DNA of 64,000 bases from Rhodopirellula baltica (GTDB taxonomy: Bacteria; Planctomycetota; Planctomycetia; Pirellulales; Pirellulaceae). Of the stretch, positions 42,918-52,070 are shown piece after piece; position 1 is the stretch's first letter; the number at the start of each line of letters is the position of its first letter. The translations under genes and the position numbers were made by a program. The stretch is from assembly GCA_002901265.1 (NCBI GenBank), contig PPHI01000048.1, positions 1-64,000 of the forward strand, given 5' to 3'. The notes below the pieces were generated by a model, which saw only the letters and a list, made by a program, of their open reading frames with translations, ran no database searches and was not told the DNA's origin.

Positions 42918-44870
42918 ATGCCAAACCCTTTCAATCTCCTGCTGAACCTCTCAGCAGGCGCTGGTTATTCGACCGGCAAATCAGCGGATGGTACTGACCA
43001 ACTCTCCGGTCTCCCTGATGGTGCCACTGAATCTTTTGAATCAATCTTTGCGCAAGCTTCTGCAGAAGTAACTTCAGCTGCAATCTCGTCACAGGAATTG
43101 CTCGCGTCGGCTTCGGTTGATGTCGAATCGCTGCAGCAGTTGGTTAACTCCGCTGGAAGTTCAGAATTTCCAAGTAAGCCTGGCGCCAAAGCGATCCTCG
43201 ATTCGGAAAACGTGGCATCAACAACCGAACTGCAAATTGATGCGAGCATGAACGAAGACGGCATGCTGTCCGTTGCCGAGCTCGTCGTTGCAAATGTTCC
43301 TCATTCGGCCCCGTCGAATGGAGCGGACGTCAGCACCCCAGTCTTCTTCGCCAATCAAATCACGACGGCTAGTGTTGCCGAAGTAGCAACCGGAACCCCT
43401 CAAGACGTTATGTCGTCTTCAGCTGAGGGAGAACTCACCAACGCGGTTGGGCAGACGGTCAACGAATCCGGTGTCTCAAATGAATTCGCATTGGCCGGAA
43501 TGGAAGAACCGGAAGAGCCAACAGCGACGCTAGATGACCTCAAGCCGCTGAGTATGAATTCGAATAAATCCGGCGAGACACCAACCGATTCCGGCACGGA
43601 AACGCCTGAAGCAACGACGATTCCATCTGCCGAATCGTCCAACCCCCGTGCGACGACCGCTGATATTGCGACCAAGGTCGAAACATCGCAACAGGGTCGT
43701 AGTGATGCCGGTTCAGCGCGAGCGTCATCTGACGCCACGCCACCGACATCAGCTAATCTGGACGATCGATCATTGCCAGAAGCATCTACCATCGAAGCGA
43801 CACCCAACCAGAATCCAGAGGAAGGGGTGGTTCAGCAAACCGTCGGGACTTCGGTCACAAGTTCACCGACAAATCCAGATGACTTCCAAAGCAGCTTAGT
43901 TGCGGACTCTATCGCCGCAGAGACGCATCACGAGGAACTATCATCCTCCGCCGCGAAAGACGCTGCACAGAACGATGAAGCGGTTTCAGAAGCGATTGCA
44001 AAGTCTGTTGTTGATTCCAATGCCGCGACAAAAGAATCAATCGATCTAGCGACGGACGATGCGGCAAACAGCAATGTGCAGACAATCAGCGCCGCGGCAG
44101 CCAACGAAGAAGCGGACAAGTACAAACGCAACTTTGAGGAGGCGATTGAGGAAAACTCGCAAGCTTCCCAGAAAGGGGATCACGCAGCACGTGACGCCGC
44201 CAAAGCAGAACTGACCGCGCAAGATGAGCCAACTGACAATGGTTCGTTTGCAAATTCCTTTGCAGTCCAGCAGTGGCAGCCACGAGTACATCAGCAACCC
44301 GAAGCGGCGTCTTACTCCTTCGATTTCGATGTCGAGCGATCGGCAAGTGAACTTGATTCGCTGGCGTCACTCAACGCATCTGGCAGCACCTTCGCGACAC
44401 CCGATGTTCCGTCGGAATTCGATGGCGTGATATCGCTCGAAGATTTCCTCAACGGAGCTCCTGACGCTGCGGCAATTGGCTTGGTCAGCGAATCGATCGG
44501 TGAGGCTGTCGAATCAGCGATCACCGACGACAAGTCGGTTTACTTAGAAGTCAATCCGAAAGAACTTGGATTTCTAACGATCGAGGTCTCACATGTCGAC
44601 GATGCAGTTCATGCCAAGATCGTCGCAAGTGAAGTAGTGACCAGCGAGATCCTGCAGCACCATCGTAGCCAGCTCGTTGAGAGCTTGAACCAACTCGGCT
44701 ATGAGTCGCTCGATGTGAACATCTCTTATGAGCAACGTTCATCGAACGACTCGAATCCCCAACAAAACCAACAACGATCGTCGTTCCAACCAACGCGATC
44801 TTCAACACCAACCATCCCACTAACCAGCTACCGTTCGGACCGACCGAGCGGCCTGGATATTGTCGCTTAG
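42918..44870 (+). CDS. fliK: Flagellar hook-length control protein FliK
   Basis: A 650-aa protein. The long N-terminal part is Ser/Thr/Glu/Asp-rich and low complexity, the usual molecular-ruler portion of FliK. The conserved FliK C-terminal domain (~residues 535-605) shows LEVNPKELGFLTIEVSHVDD and SQLVESLNQLGYESLDVNI, corresponding to the LxPexLGxveVxl and LrxaLxxxGl motifs. FliK measures hook length and switches export to filament substrates. The tail is Gln/Asn/Ser-rich. It is driven by the sigma-54 site at 42851 and followed after 11 bases by flgD. Confidence 0.87.
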   Translation: MPNPFNLLLNLSAGAGYSTGKSADGTDQLSGLPDGATESFESIFAQASAEVTSAAISSQELLASASVDVESLQQLVNSAGSSEFPSKPGAKAILDSENVASTTELQIDASMNEDGMLSVAELVVANVPHSAPSNGADVSTPVFFANQITTASVAEVATGTPQDVMSSSAEGELTNAVGQTVNESGVSNEFALAGMEEPEEPTATLDDLKPLSMNSNKSGETPTDSGTETPEATTIPSAESSNPRATTADIATKVETSQQGRSDAGSARASSDATPPTSANLDDRSLPEASTIEATPNQNPEEGVVQQTVGTSVTSSPTNPDDFQSSLVADSIAAETHHEELSSSAAKDAAQNDEAVSEAIAKSVVDSNAATKESIDLATDDAANSNVQTISAAAANEEADKYKRNFEEAIEENSQASQKGDHAARDAAKAELTAQDEPTDNGSFANSFAVQQWQPRVHQQPEAASYSFDFDVERSASELDSLASLNASGSTFATPDVPSEFDGVISLEDFLNGAPDAAAIGLVSESIGEAVESAITDDKSVYLEVNPKELGFLTIEVSHVDDAVHAKIVASEVVTSEILQHHRSQLVESLNQLGYESLDVNISYEQRSSNDSNPQQNQQRSSFQPTRSSTPTIPLTSYRSDRPSGLDIVA

Positions 44871-44881
44871 AGGAGAGAGAC

Positions 44882-45250
44882 ATGGACGGAATTTCTTCGA
44901 CATCGGCACGGACCGATTACCTGCAATTGCTCACCGTGACACTGAAAAACCAAGACCCGATGGACCCAGTTGACCAAGAAAAGATGGTCAACGACTTAAC
45001 CCAGTTTTCCATCCTTGAAGGCATCGAAGATCTCAATGACTCATTCGGTCAGTACATGCAAATGCAGCAACTCTCCGAAAGCGTCAACATGATTGGCAAA
45101 TCGGTCGACTATCGCGATCCCAACACCAATCAACTGCACACCGGCGTCGTCACCGATGTGTTTAACTCTGGCGATGAAGTCAAACTAATTGTCAACGGAT
45201 CAGCAGTCGGCATGGGTGCGATCACGCGCGTCAGTGAATCTGCGGCGTAA
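44882..45250 (+). CDS. flgD: Flagellar hook-capping protein FlgD (short form)
   Basis: A 122-aa FlgD; the conserved N-terminal segment is visible as DYLQLLTVTLKNQDPMDPVD, then EMxxQLxQFS-like MVNDLTQFSILEGI. FlgD caps the growing hook and is exported. It is much shorter than E. coli FlgD (231 aa), lacking the Tudor/FnIII C-terminal part; short forms are common outside enterobacteria. A good ribosome site AGAGGAGAG precedes the ATG. flgE follows after 66 bases. Confidence 0.88.
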   Translation: MDGISSTSARTDYLQLLTVTLKNQDPMDPVDQEKMVNDLTQFSILEGIEDLNDSFGQYMQMQQLSESVNMIGKSVDYRDPNTNQLHTGVVTDVFNSGDEVKLIVNGSAVGMGAITRVSESAA

Positions 45251-45316
45251 GCGAAAACAAGAACCACCACTCCAACGATCACTCAATTCTGAGATTTACA
45301 TAAAGGGGCACTACGA

Positions 45317-46960
45317 ATGTCAAGAGCTTTGATGACCGGTATCACCGGTCTGCGCACACACCAACAGAAACTCGACGTCGTGGCCAACAACTTGGCCAAC
45401 ATGAACACGATCGGTTTCAAGTCACAGTCGGCGATCTTTAGTGACTTGGTCTATAACGTCGACCGTGGCGGATCGGCCTCATCCGACACAGCCGGCGGTA
45501 TCAACCCACAAGCGATCGGTACTGGGGTGCAAACCGCGCAGATCACCCGGAACTTCAGTCCAGGAACACTCGAAACGACGAGTGGGACATTTGACTTTGC
45601 GATCCAAGGCGACGGCTTCTTTACCTTGATGTCGCCGACCGAGGAGCCCGCCTACACTCGCGCCGGTGCATTCGCCCTTGATGACCGTGGTCGCCTCGTT
45701 GACCCGGCGACAGGCTACCTTGTCCAACGGATCGGTAACCTGGGTGAAGCTGCCGACGGCGGAGTGAAATTCCAAACCGAAGGCGAAGATTCGATCTTTG
45801 TTCCGATCGGTTCGGCAATCCCCGGAACCCAAACGGCCAACATCGATTTCACTGGTAACTTGCCATCGACATCGTCGCCACCGCAAGCGGAAGTGCTGTC
45901 CTCGTTCCGTGGATTTGCGACTTCGGGTGGACCGGCCGATGGAACAACGCTACTGAACGACCTGACGATTAATACGGCCCCTTACGCCCCTGGCGATACA
46001 TTCGAATTGGTAGGAACAAACCCCGATGGTTCAACCTTTACCGTCGCACTGCCTGCCGACACTTCGACGTTGCAAGATATCGTCGATACGTTGAATGCGA
46101 ACCTTGTCGACGCCGTCGCGTCGCTTCAAGCGGACGGCACCTTAACTGTCACGGCTGACGATACGGGCGAAGCATTCCTCAGCTTGACCCTGCGAGACGT
46201 TGCCGGCAACACCGGGGCAACGAACTTCTCCGGCAACTCGATGTTTATCAGTACCGAAGGAACCAACGGGGACTCATTCGACGTGTCAACCGATATGTTT
46301 GACGAACGTGGTGAAAGTCACCGAATGACGTTTACGTTCACCAAAGACACCATCAACAACTGGTCCGTATCCGCCAGCATTCCAGCTTCATCAGGAACGA
46401 TGATCGACGACCAAGTCTTGAACTTGACCTTCAATGAAAACGGTAGCTACGCGATTGCCGGTATCAACGGTATCGGGGACGCGAATATCGAAGTTCAAAT
46501 CAACGGCATCACCAATCCGCAAACCATCGAACTCGACTTCAGCAAGATCAGTCACCTGGCGAGTGACTTTTTGATGACGCAAACTCAAGACGGCATTCCA
46601 CCGGGAGCTCTCTCTTCCGTTGCCGTCTCGACCTCGGGCGAACTGACGGGCTTGGCGTCAAACGGTCGCGCACTGCCATTGGCACAGCTGGCGATCGCTA
46701 GTTTCCCGAACTCCGCGGCTCTGGAGTCAATCGGTGCAAACTACTTTAAACAGTCGATCAGTAGCGGTGACGCTGCACTCGGTCTTGGTGCGACCGGCCC
46801 TCGAGGACAAATCATGGGCGGCCAACTTGAACGATCGAATGTCGACATCGCATTGGAATTCACCCAATTGATCGTCGCACAGCGTGGTTTCAGTGCAAAC
46901 GCACGAACGATCACGGTTGCCGACCAAATGCTCGAAGAACTGACCAACATCATTCGATAA
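45317..46960 (+). CDS. flgE: Flagellar hook protein FlgE
   Basis: A 547-aa hook protein. The N-terminal rod/hook motif is VVANNLANMNTIGFKSQSA, and the C-terminal motif is ERSNVDIALEFTQLIVAQRG followed by FSANARTITVADQMLEEL. The central region holds the variable hook domains. It polymerises into the universal joint after export. It is the last gene of the fliK-flgD-flgE transcript and is followed by a T-tract terminator. Confidence 0.94.
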   Translation: MSRALMTGITGLRTHQQKLDVVANNLANMNTIGFKSQSAIFSDLVYNVDRGGSASSDTAGGINPQAIGTGVQTAQITRNFSPGTLETTSGTFDFAIQGDGFFTLMSPTEEPAYTRAGAFALDDRGRLVDPATGYLVQRIGNLGEAADGGVKFQTEGEDSIFVPIGSAIPGTQTANIDFTGNLPSTSSPPQAEVLSSFRGFATSGGPADGTTLLNDLTINTAPYAPGDTFELVGTNPDGSTFTVALPADTSTLQDIVDTLNANLVDAVASLQADGTLTVTADDTGEAFLSLTLRDVAGNTGATNFSGNSMFISTEGTNGDSFDVSTDMFDERGESHRMTFTFTKDTINNWSVSASIPASSGTMIDDQVLNLTFNENGSYAIAGINGIGDANIEVQINGITNPQTIELDFSKISHLASDFLMTQTQDGIPPGALSSVAVSTSGELTGLASNGRALPLAQLAIASFPNSAALESIGANYFKQSISSGDAALGLGATGPRGQIMGGQLERSNVDIALEFTQLIVAQRGFSANARTITVADQMLEELTNIIR

Positions 46961-46975
46961 TCGCCTTAGCAATTG

Positions 46976-47012
46976 AAATCGGGGTGCGAGTGATCGCATC
47001 CCGATTTTTTTT
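46976..47012 (+). terminator. Rho-independent terminator after flgE
   Basis: AAATCGGGGTGCGA pairs with TCGCATCCCGATTT around a GTGA loop, with one internal mismatch, and runs into eight consecutive T residues. This is the clearest intrinsic terminator in the window and ends the fliK-flgD-flgE unit. Confidence 0.9.
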
Positions 47013-47128
47013 GCGCCGGCATCTTAACAACAGCGGCACGAACACGAACAAACCACTCGGTAAGATACCGTCGGGTTGGACCGTGTCCGTGCCGTGTCGA
47101 ATGCGCCGGCTTCGCGATCAAACGATCA

Positions 47129-47347
47129 CTACATAATGCCGCCGTGAGTCCGAATCGGAGTCAGGTGGCTAGGCGAATCAAGGAACCAGAACCGTTCCCA
47201 TTCGGCCAAGATCGATCGCATGTCTTCCGAGGTGTAGAGCAACTGCTGAACACGACGCTCGGGCTGGGGCGAGTAGATCGGCAACATGCACCCAACGGTA
47301 CTGCCGACGCAAACCGCGAGCAATGTAATCTGGAACAGACGACGCAT
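47129..47347 (-). CDS. Small lipoprotein, planctomycete-type
   Basis: A 72-aa protein. Residues 1-20 form a lipoprotein signal with lipobox STVGC (Cys20); the short mature part is rich in charged and Trp residues, including EWERFWFLDSPSHLTP and RTHGGI near the end. It has a strong ribosome site, CGGAGGAA, before the ATG. I recall similar small proteins only from planctomycetes. Function unknown; it should sit on a membrane facing the periplasm. It follows the HU gene on the same strand after 56 bases. Confidence 0.7.
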   Translation of the reverse strand: MRRLFQITLLAVCVGSTVGCMLPIYSPQPERRVQQLLYTSEDMRSILAEWERFWFLDSPSHLTPIRTHGGIM

Positions 47348-47403
47348 GGGACGTTCCTCCGTGAACGTTTCTCGTTATTGCAGTGCCGGTTGTCGGACGC
47401 TGT

Positions 47404-47787
47404 TCAGTCTTCGTCCCAGCGACCGGAAATCTTATTGGAGTTGTCGGTGGCTCCAAAATGCGTCTGCGTGATCTCGTCGCTCGAACCCAATGGTTCTTGT
47501 CCTTCGAGATCAGCCTCCTGCACCCTGGCCTCCATGTACTTACCAGGCTTAAAGGTCACCACATGCTTTTCAGGCACGATCACCTCATCGCCCGTCCGCG
47601 GGTTTCTCGCTCGGCGAGCCGCCCGCGGCTTGACCTCGAACACGCCAAAGTTCCTTAGCTCGATCCGCCCGTCACGCACCAGCGTGTCGATGATCGAATC
47701 AAAGGTTCTTTGAACAATCTTCTTGGTCTGTTGTTGTGTGAGGCCCACCTCGTCAGAAATCGTTCGGACGATATCTTTCTTGGTCAC
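47404..47787 (-). CDS. HU/IHF-family DNA-binding protein with acidic C-terminal tail
   Basis: A 127-aa histone-like protein. Residues 1-92 are a full HU fold: [30 protein letters not shown], and the DNA-binding arm [11 protein letters not shown] ending in [10 protein letters not shown]. It bends and compacts DNA in the nucleoid. The remaining ~35 residues are a Ser/Glu/Asp-rich tail not present in ordinary ~90-aa HU. The start is GTG at 47787, following GGGAGTCGG. It lies between the frameshifted secreted-protein gene (415 bases upstream) and the small lipoprotein gene. Confidence 0.92.
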   Translation of the reverse strand: MTKKDIVRTISDEVGLTQQQTKKIVQRTFDSIIDTLVRDGRIELRNFGVFEVKPRAARRARNPRTGDEVIVPEKHVVTFKPGKYMEARVQEADLEGQEPLGSSDEITQTHFGATDNSNKISGRWDED

Positions 47788-48083
47788 TCCCGACTCCCAT
47801 TGTCGCTACACCTGGATCCCATGGGGCTCCGGGTAAACGCTGTAACCCTTTACCGCCCTTGAGGTTAAGGGTGAAAGCATAGGCGGCGCAGTGGCCGTCG
47901 TCAAGTCAGTGCCGGACGCATCGAAACGACCTTCAAACCGCGATGCAGACCTCTCACGGTTCAATCATCGACGTTTGCACCGTGATTCTTGATACATTCG
48001 GCAGAACCCGCAGAATTTCTCGGACCGGACTAACCCGGCCCAGATGCGGAGAAAGCCCAGCTGCCTAACCTGGGTACCGAACG

Positions 48084-48152
48084 CAAAAAGCCCTGTCTTC
48101 CAAGCACAAAAAACCCTGTCCGCCAAATGCAAAAAGCCCTGCACCCGGAGGC
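48084..48152. repeat. Three tandem 23-bp repeats
   Basis: Units start at 48084, 48107 and 48130, exactly 23 bp apart, each opening with CAAAAAGCCCTG or a one-base variant; the second half of the unit is less conserved (CTTCCAAG, CCGCCAAA, ACCCGGAG). They lie between the secreted-protein gene and HU, about 300-365 bases upstream of the HU start, in a 414-base gap with no gene. The unit has no dyad and no spacers, so it is a minisatellite-like array. Confidence 0.7.
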
Positions 48153-48201
48153 ACAAGGCTGCGATAGAGCACGCATCGGACGAGCTTTGCTGGCGAGTTA
48201 T

Positions 48202-49325
48202 TTAGCGCAGCGCACTGTACAGACTTCGTTTGCTTGCTTTGGGAATCGCGATGGGAGCAGGCTGCACGTCGAACGGGATCATTGCGACGTGGTTGGCCAT
48301 GTAAGCCGCACCACCATTGAGCGAGCGTGAATTTGGAGCGTTCAAAGCACTGAATTCGACCATCACGCGTCGAATCTCCGGCGCGTACTCGAATCGGCCA
48401 TCAGGCAACTCCCGGCCCAAGCTGTCAAAGCTGCCGATCGTGACAATCGAGCGATCGCGATCGTGGTACTGATAGGCCTCGTGCCCTTGCTTTCGCAGGG
48501 CGCGAACCATTTTCCCCGCCTGCAACGCGAACTGGTCCATTCGCTCTGCGCTAGGCTTGAACTTATCAGAATTCTTCGCCCCTTCGATGGTGCCACAAGC
48601 GCCAAAGGTGCGAACGACCACCGTGAACTTGCCATCCGATTTCAGCAAGCTGTAGTCCATGCCCTCATTCAACTCTTGCACGAACGAGTCGACTTCGGGT
48701 TGCTGAAAGAAGTCTTCCGGGAGCAACGGATTGCGAGTCAAAAAGGCGTTGCCCATTGGGTTTCGCGTCCGCCCTTTTGCCGAACGAAACATTTGCTGGC
48801 CGAAAGCTTGATCATCGACGCAGGGCTGTCGGTTCCGTACTCGTCTTTCACGCTGTTGGGATCTTTGAAGATATCCAATTGAACGTTGCGAAGCCTCTCC
48901 GAATCTCGCTCGATCCCTTCGTGTTTGACCGAATCGTATTCGCCGACGAGAACCGCGTAGGCTTCGTATTGATGGGGGTTTGCGTATCTCATCCGACGAC
49001 CGGTCGTCGCGTCGTGGTCGACGGTGCCGGTGAAATCGAAACTCTCTTGATAGATGAATGCTGGCAGGCGCAGCTTTTCGCGAATTTCGATCGCCGCGGC
49101 TTGCGCTTTGTCTTTGGAGTTCTCACCCACAAATGTCGTCGCGAGCAACAACCAGGGACCGTCTTCCTCGGTCAACACGTACGAATCTACTTTTTCGATC
49201 GGCTGAGCTTTGCCAAACAGTCGAAGCAAACTAGGCGGCGCAGCAACACCGACGGGAGCGGCAAGGGCGACGCTCAGGCACGTCGTCGATAGCAGGCAAA
49301 GTGTTCGTCGTGAAAGACGCAACAT
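48202..49325 (-). CDS. Secreted protein of unknown function, interrupted by a one-base frameshift
   Basis: The start at 49325 gives a clear signal peptide (LCLLSTTCLSVALAAPVGVA). The mature part contains LLATTFVGENSKDKAQAAA and YEAYAVLVGEYDS, an SPOR-like alternation without certainty. The frame breaks at an AAA run at 48792-48794: the first frame continues as KCFVRQKGG and stops at 48738, while the next frame reads MFRSAKGRTRNPMGNAFLTR and runs on to 48202. One extra A would restore a 374-aa product (span 1124 nt, one base short). Both halves look conserved and secreted-protein-like. No function is recognised. It follows the vWA gene by 152 bases on the same strand. Confidence 0.75.
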
Positions 49326-49477
49326 CGGAGGTTCCCTGAAAACGAGTCGATGGATTGACAACTCGTTTGGCAGTACCAAATGCAACGCCTCCTGCGAAAG
49401 AGCGTTCCGCAAGAATCGAAGTCCAAGAATCGAAGTCATTGCCCGTGCCTTTCGCTTCGAGCAACAACGATTTCCGG

Positions 49478-51619
49478 CTACAGCTTTGGAATCGGACGCT
49501 GGGGGGCCTTCTTTTCGATCATCCGCTTTTGGTCGTCCGACGGTGGCGGAGGAGCGTTGTTGTTATTGCCCGGATTTCGCGGTGCCGGAGGTGACAGGTC
49601 AGTGAATTTCTCGGTCCATTTCCAGCCAATTGGCACCTCCAATTCTTTTGAAGCCAGCAATGCCCATGGGGTGCCCGGGTGATTGTTGACAACGGTTTCG
49701 AGCAGCTCGCGAGCCGTCTCGGCCTCCCGCTTCCAACGGCTACCGACGCTGACCTCGTCGCTCGGCTGAAGGACCCAAGTGTTGTTCTTTTCGCCTTCGA
49801 ACTTCATCCCCAGCTTGGCTTTTGCAAGCATCGCGTTATAAGTCTCGGTTCGGACCTTCTGGGCCAAGACACGCCCCATCGCCAGGTCATAGCCGGCACT
49901 CCAGCGCGGACTTTCCTCTTTCTCGCGATAGTCCATTCCAGGCTGCAATGCGATTGCCATCATGTTCAGTGGCTGTTCCAACCGGGCAGCCTGTTTTTGA
50001 GCTTCCGTCAAATCGCTTGCCAAGCGAGCCTGATCGACCCCCAAGAATTCCAATCGCGGTTTGGAGATTCCGGTTGCGGGCTTCATTTGCGCCGTGCTGA
50101 CAAGTGCCTTTCGCAACGGACTTGACTGCACCTTGGTCATGTAGTCACGCGGCGATAGGTAGTCAGGGCGATAGCGTGACATCGCCGACGGATCAAAGAA
50201 GTATTCGAGGTCCGATGCGTAAGCAGAAAGCTCGTTGCGGCGTACTTTGCGAGCGACGTTTCGATTGGGATGAACGTTGAAGTAGATGCCGCCGGTCTCG
50301 TAGCTTAACCGGGTCAGCGAATACGGCCCGAAGCCGCTATCAATTGTGGGTTCTTGTGAGAAGTCAGCGGTGAAGGGCAACTGCACACGTTCCGGCATGA
50401 ACGACTCGGGACCTTGATCGACAGAGGCCCAACGTGGCGTTTGGTCGTAGTTCGGATCTGGATCAACGTACTTCACCAAGGTCTCGGCGCGTCCAAACGG
50501 TGCAGGCACCCCAATCACATGAACGGGAATCCCGTATTTCCGGCAGATATCGATCGATTCTTCTACCTGAATTTCGTCGTCGCCTTTTTCGTCAGTCACA
50601 ACGATCAGCAAGACGTTCCTCGCCGGGTCCTGTCCGCCACGACGAACTCGCAATGGCTTGTACTTGTCGGCAGCCATTTTGACGGCAGAAAAAACGCGTT
50701 CGACACCTGACGTGTCAGTTTCGATTTTGTCAACGATCGACTTGATTTCATTCACGTCCTCCGTCGGCGTCTCCGTATAGAGCGTGATGTTTTCACCGAA
50801 GCCGATCACAGAATTGAGCAACTGCGCGTCGTGGTTGATACCGCGTGGCTTCTTGGCGGAGGCAAGATTGTCGCCTTCCGATTGGGCGCCCTTGTCTTGC
50901 CGCAAAATGCCCAACTCGTCGTAGATTCGATCAAACCGATCACGAATTTCGCGCCGCTGCCGGTGCAGTGAACCGCTCTGGTCGAACAGCCAAACCACCA
51001 AAGTGGGCCGTTCTTCCATTGACTGCAAAATTTCGTAGGTCAACCGATCGACAGCACCAGCAGCTCCGGTCGCACCTTCGCCGACGTTGCCTTTTTGGTC
51101 GACCAAGCGGTCCATCGGCGCCATCGGTTGCGAAAAGATCCGATTGACTTCGATATCACCGAGATCTGACTTTTCGATTTCGACCGGGCTGGGGATTTCG
51201 GCGACCTCGGCGAACATCTCAGCTGACGCTTCGGCCATGTCGGCTTCCGCAGTGCTGTTTGCCCCAGGAGCCAACTCGGGAATCTCGCTGTAAACGACTT
51301 CCTCGATAATGGTTTCTGATTCTGTTTCGACGGGCGAAGAGACGATGACAACCGCATCGTCCTCCTCAATCAACTGGGTCGGCATGATCGCCAGAGCGAC
51401 AATGATCAGGATATGGACAGCCATACTGCCAAACAAAGCAGCCGATTCGTCGGTTTGCAGCACCGCTTCTTCTTCGAGCTCCTCTTCGCTCCAAGCATCT
51501 ACCTGGCCATCCTGGGGGAGGGCATCACTTTCGGTACGGAGGTCGTCGGTTTCGCTCGAATCCATATCACTGAGTCCCATTGCTGTCCCGACCTTTGCAG
51601 TCCTTCGATTTCGGATCAT
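49478..51619 (-). CDS. Membrane-anchored von Willebrand factor A domain protein
   Basis: A 713-aa protein. An acidic cytoplasmic N-terminus of ~60 residues is followed by one membrane helix (SMAVHILIIVALAIMP, residues ~65-82), reminiscent of TonB-like planctomycete anchors. Then come an acidic Glu/Ala/Pro linker and a vWA domain from ~195. The MIDAS motif is DQSGS in LVVWLFDQSGSLHRQ, and IVVTDEKGDD supplies the later Asp. The C-terminal half has ~250 residues with helical character and ends in a Pro/Asn-rich tail. vWA domains bind protein partners through a metal. The partner is unknown. The ATG at 51619 is used; an in-frame ATG lies 39 bases downstream. Confidence 0.88.
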   Translation of the reverse strand: MIRNRRTAKVGTAMGLSDMDSSETDDLRTESDALPQDGQVDAWSEEELEEEAVLQTDESAALFGSMAVHILIIVALAIMPTQLIEEDDAVVIVSSPVETESETIIEEVVYSEIPELAPGANSTAEADMAEASAEMFAEVAEIPSPVEIEKSDLGDIEVNRIFSQPMAPMDRLVDQKGNVGEGATGAAGAVDRLTYEILQSMEERPTLVVWLFDQSGSLHRQRREIRDRFDRIYDELGILRQDKGAQSEGDNLASAKKPRGINHDAQLLNSVIGFGENITLYTETPTEDVNEIKSIVDKIETDTSGVERVFSAVKMAADKYKPLRVRRGGQDPARNVLLIVVTDEKGDDEIQVEESIDICRKYGIPVHVIGVPAPFGRAETLVKYVDPDPNYDQTPRWASVDQGPESFMPERVQLPFTADFSQEPTIDSGFGPYSLTRLSYETGGIYFNVHPNRNVARKVRRNELSAYASDLEYFFDPSAMSRYRPDYLSPRDYMTKVQSSPLRKALVSTAQMKPATGISKPRLEFLGVDQARLASDLTEAQKQAARLEQPLNMMAIALQPGMDYREKEESPRWSAGYDLAMGRVLAQKVRTETYNAMLAKAKLGMKFEGEKNNTWVLQPSDEVSVGSRWKREAETARELLETVVNNHPGTPWALLASKELEVPIGWKWTEKFTDLSPPAPRNPGNNNNAPPPPSDDQKRMIEKKAPQRPIPKL

Positions 51620-52070
51620 CTGCGCCGCTGACAGGCCACCTAGGCATTACCAGGCGATACAAATGTCAACGACTCTTAGTTTAGCTCAGACCACTGGGTG
51701 GTTCGACCGCCTAGGATCAAAACGCTTTAGGGACCGCAATTGTACACATCCCACCGGCAAGCTTTTGCCGTTGCACGACGCCCCCCACCCCTCCAATGAC
51801 GATTTGGAAATGGATACGAGCAGTGATAACCGGACCGCATCGATTAACTGACACAACGCGGACCATCAGGCCATCATTAATCCCCCCAACACGCTCCGCA
51901 CGATACAACGCAATCGATTGGGACGCCCCCTCAAGCGACACCCGTATTCGGGTTACACTTCACACTCAAACGATTTAGCCTGACGCTACCAGCATGCGTT
52001 CGCTGAACCGAGCGAACCGCCCCGTAGGCATCTCCCTTTCAAATCCCCGACCCTTGGCTAGGTTTCATCT
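51620..52070. other. Divergent intergenic region between the vWA and phosphatase genes
   Basis: About 450 bases with small dyads only: CGGCAA/TTGCCG with a GCTT loop at 51755-51770, and ACCCG/CGGGT near 51950. No protein-coding potential, RNA gene or clear promoter was recognised. Confidence 0.35.

Noticed and set aside
47013-47128. Small RNA after the flgE terminator
   Set aside because: No promoter, hairpin or conserved element was seen in this stretch.
48084-48152. CRISPR-like array
   Set aside because: Units of 23 bp are contiguous with no unique spacers, only three copies exist and no cas gene is present.
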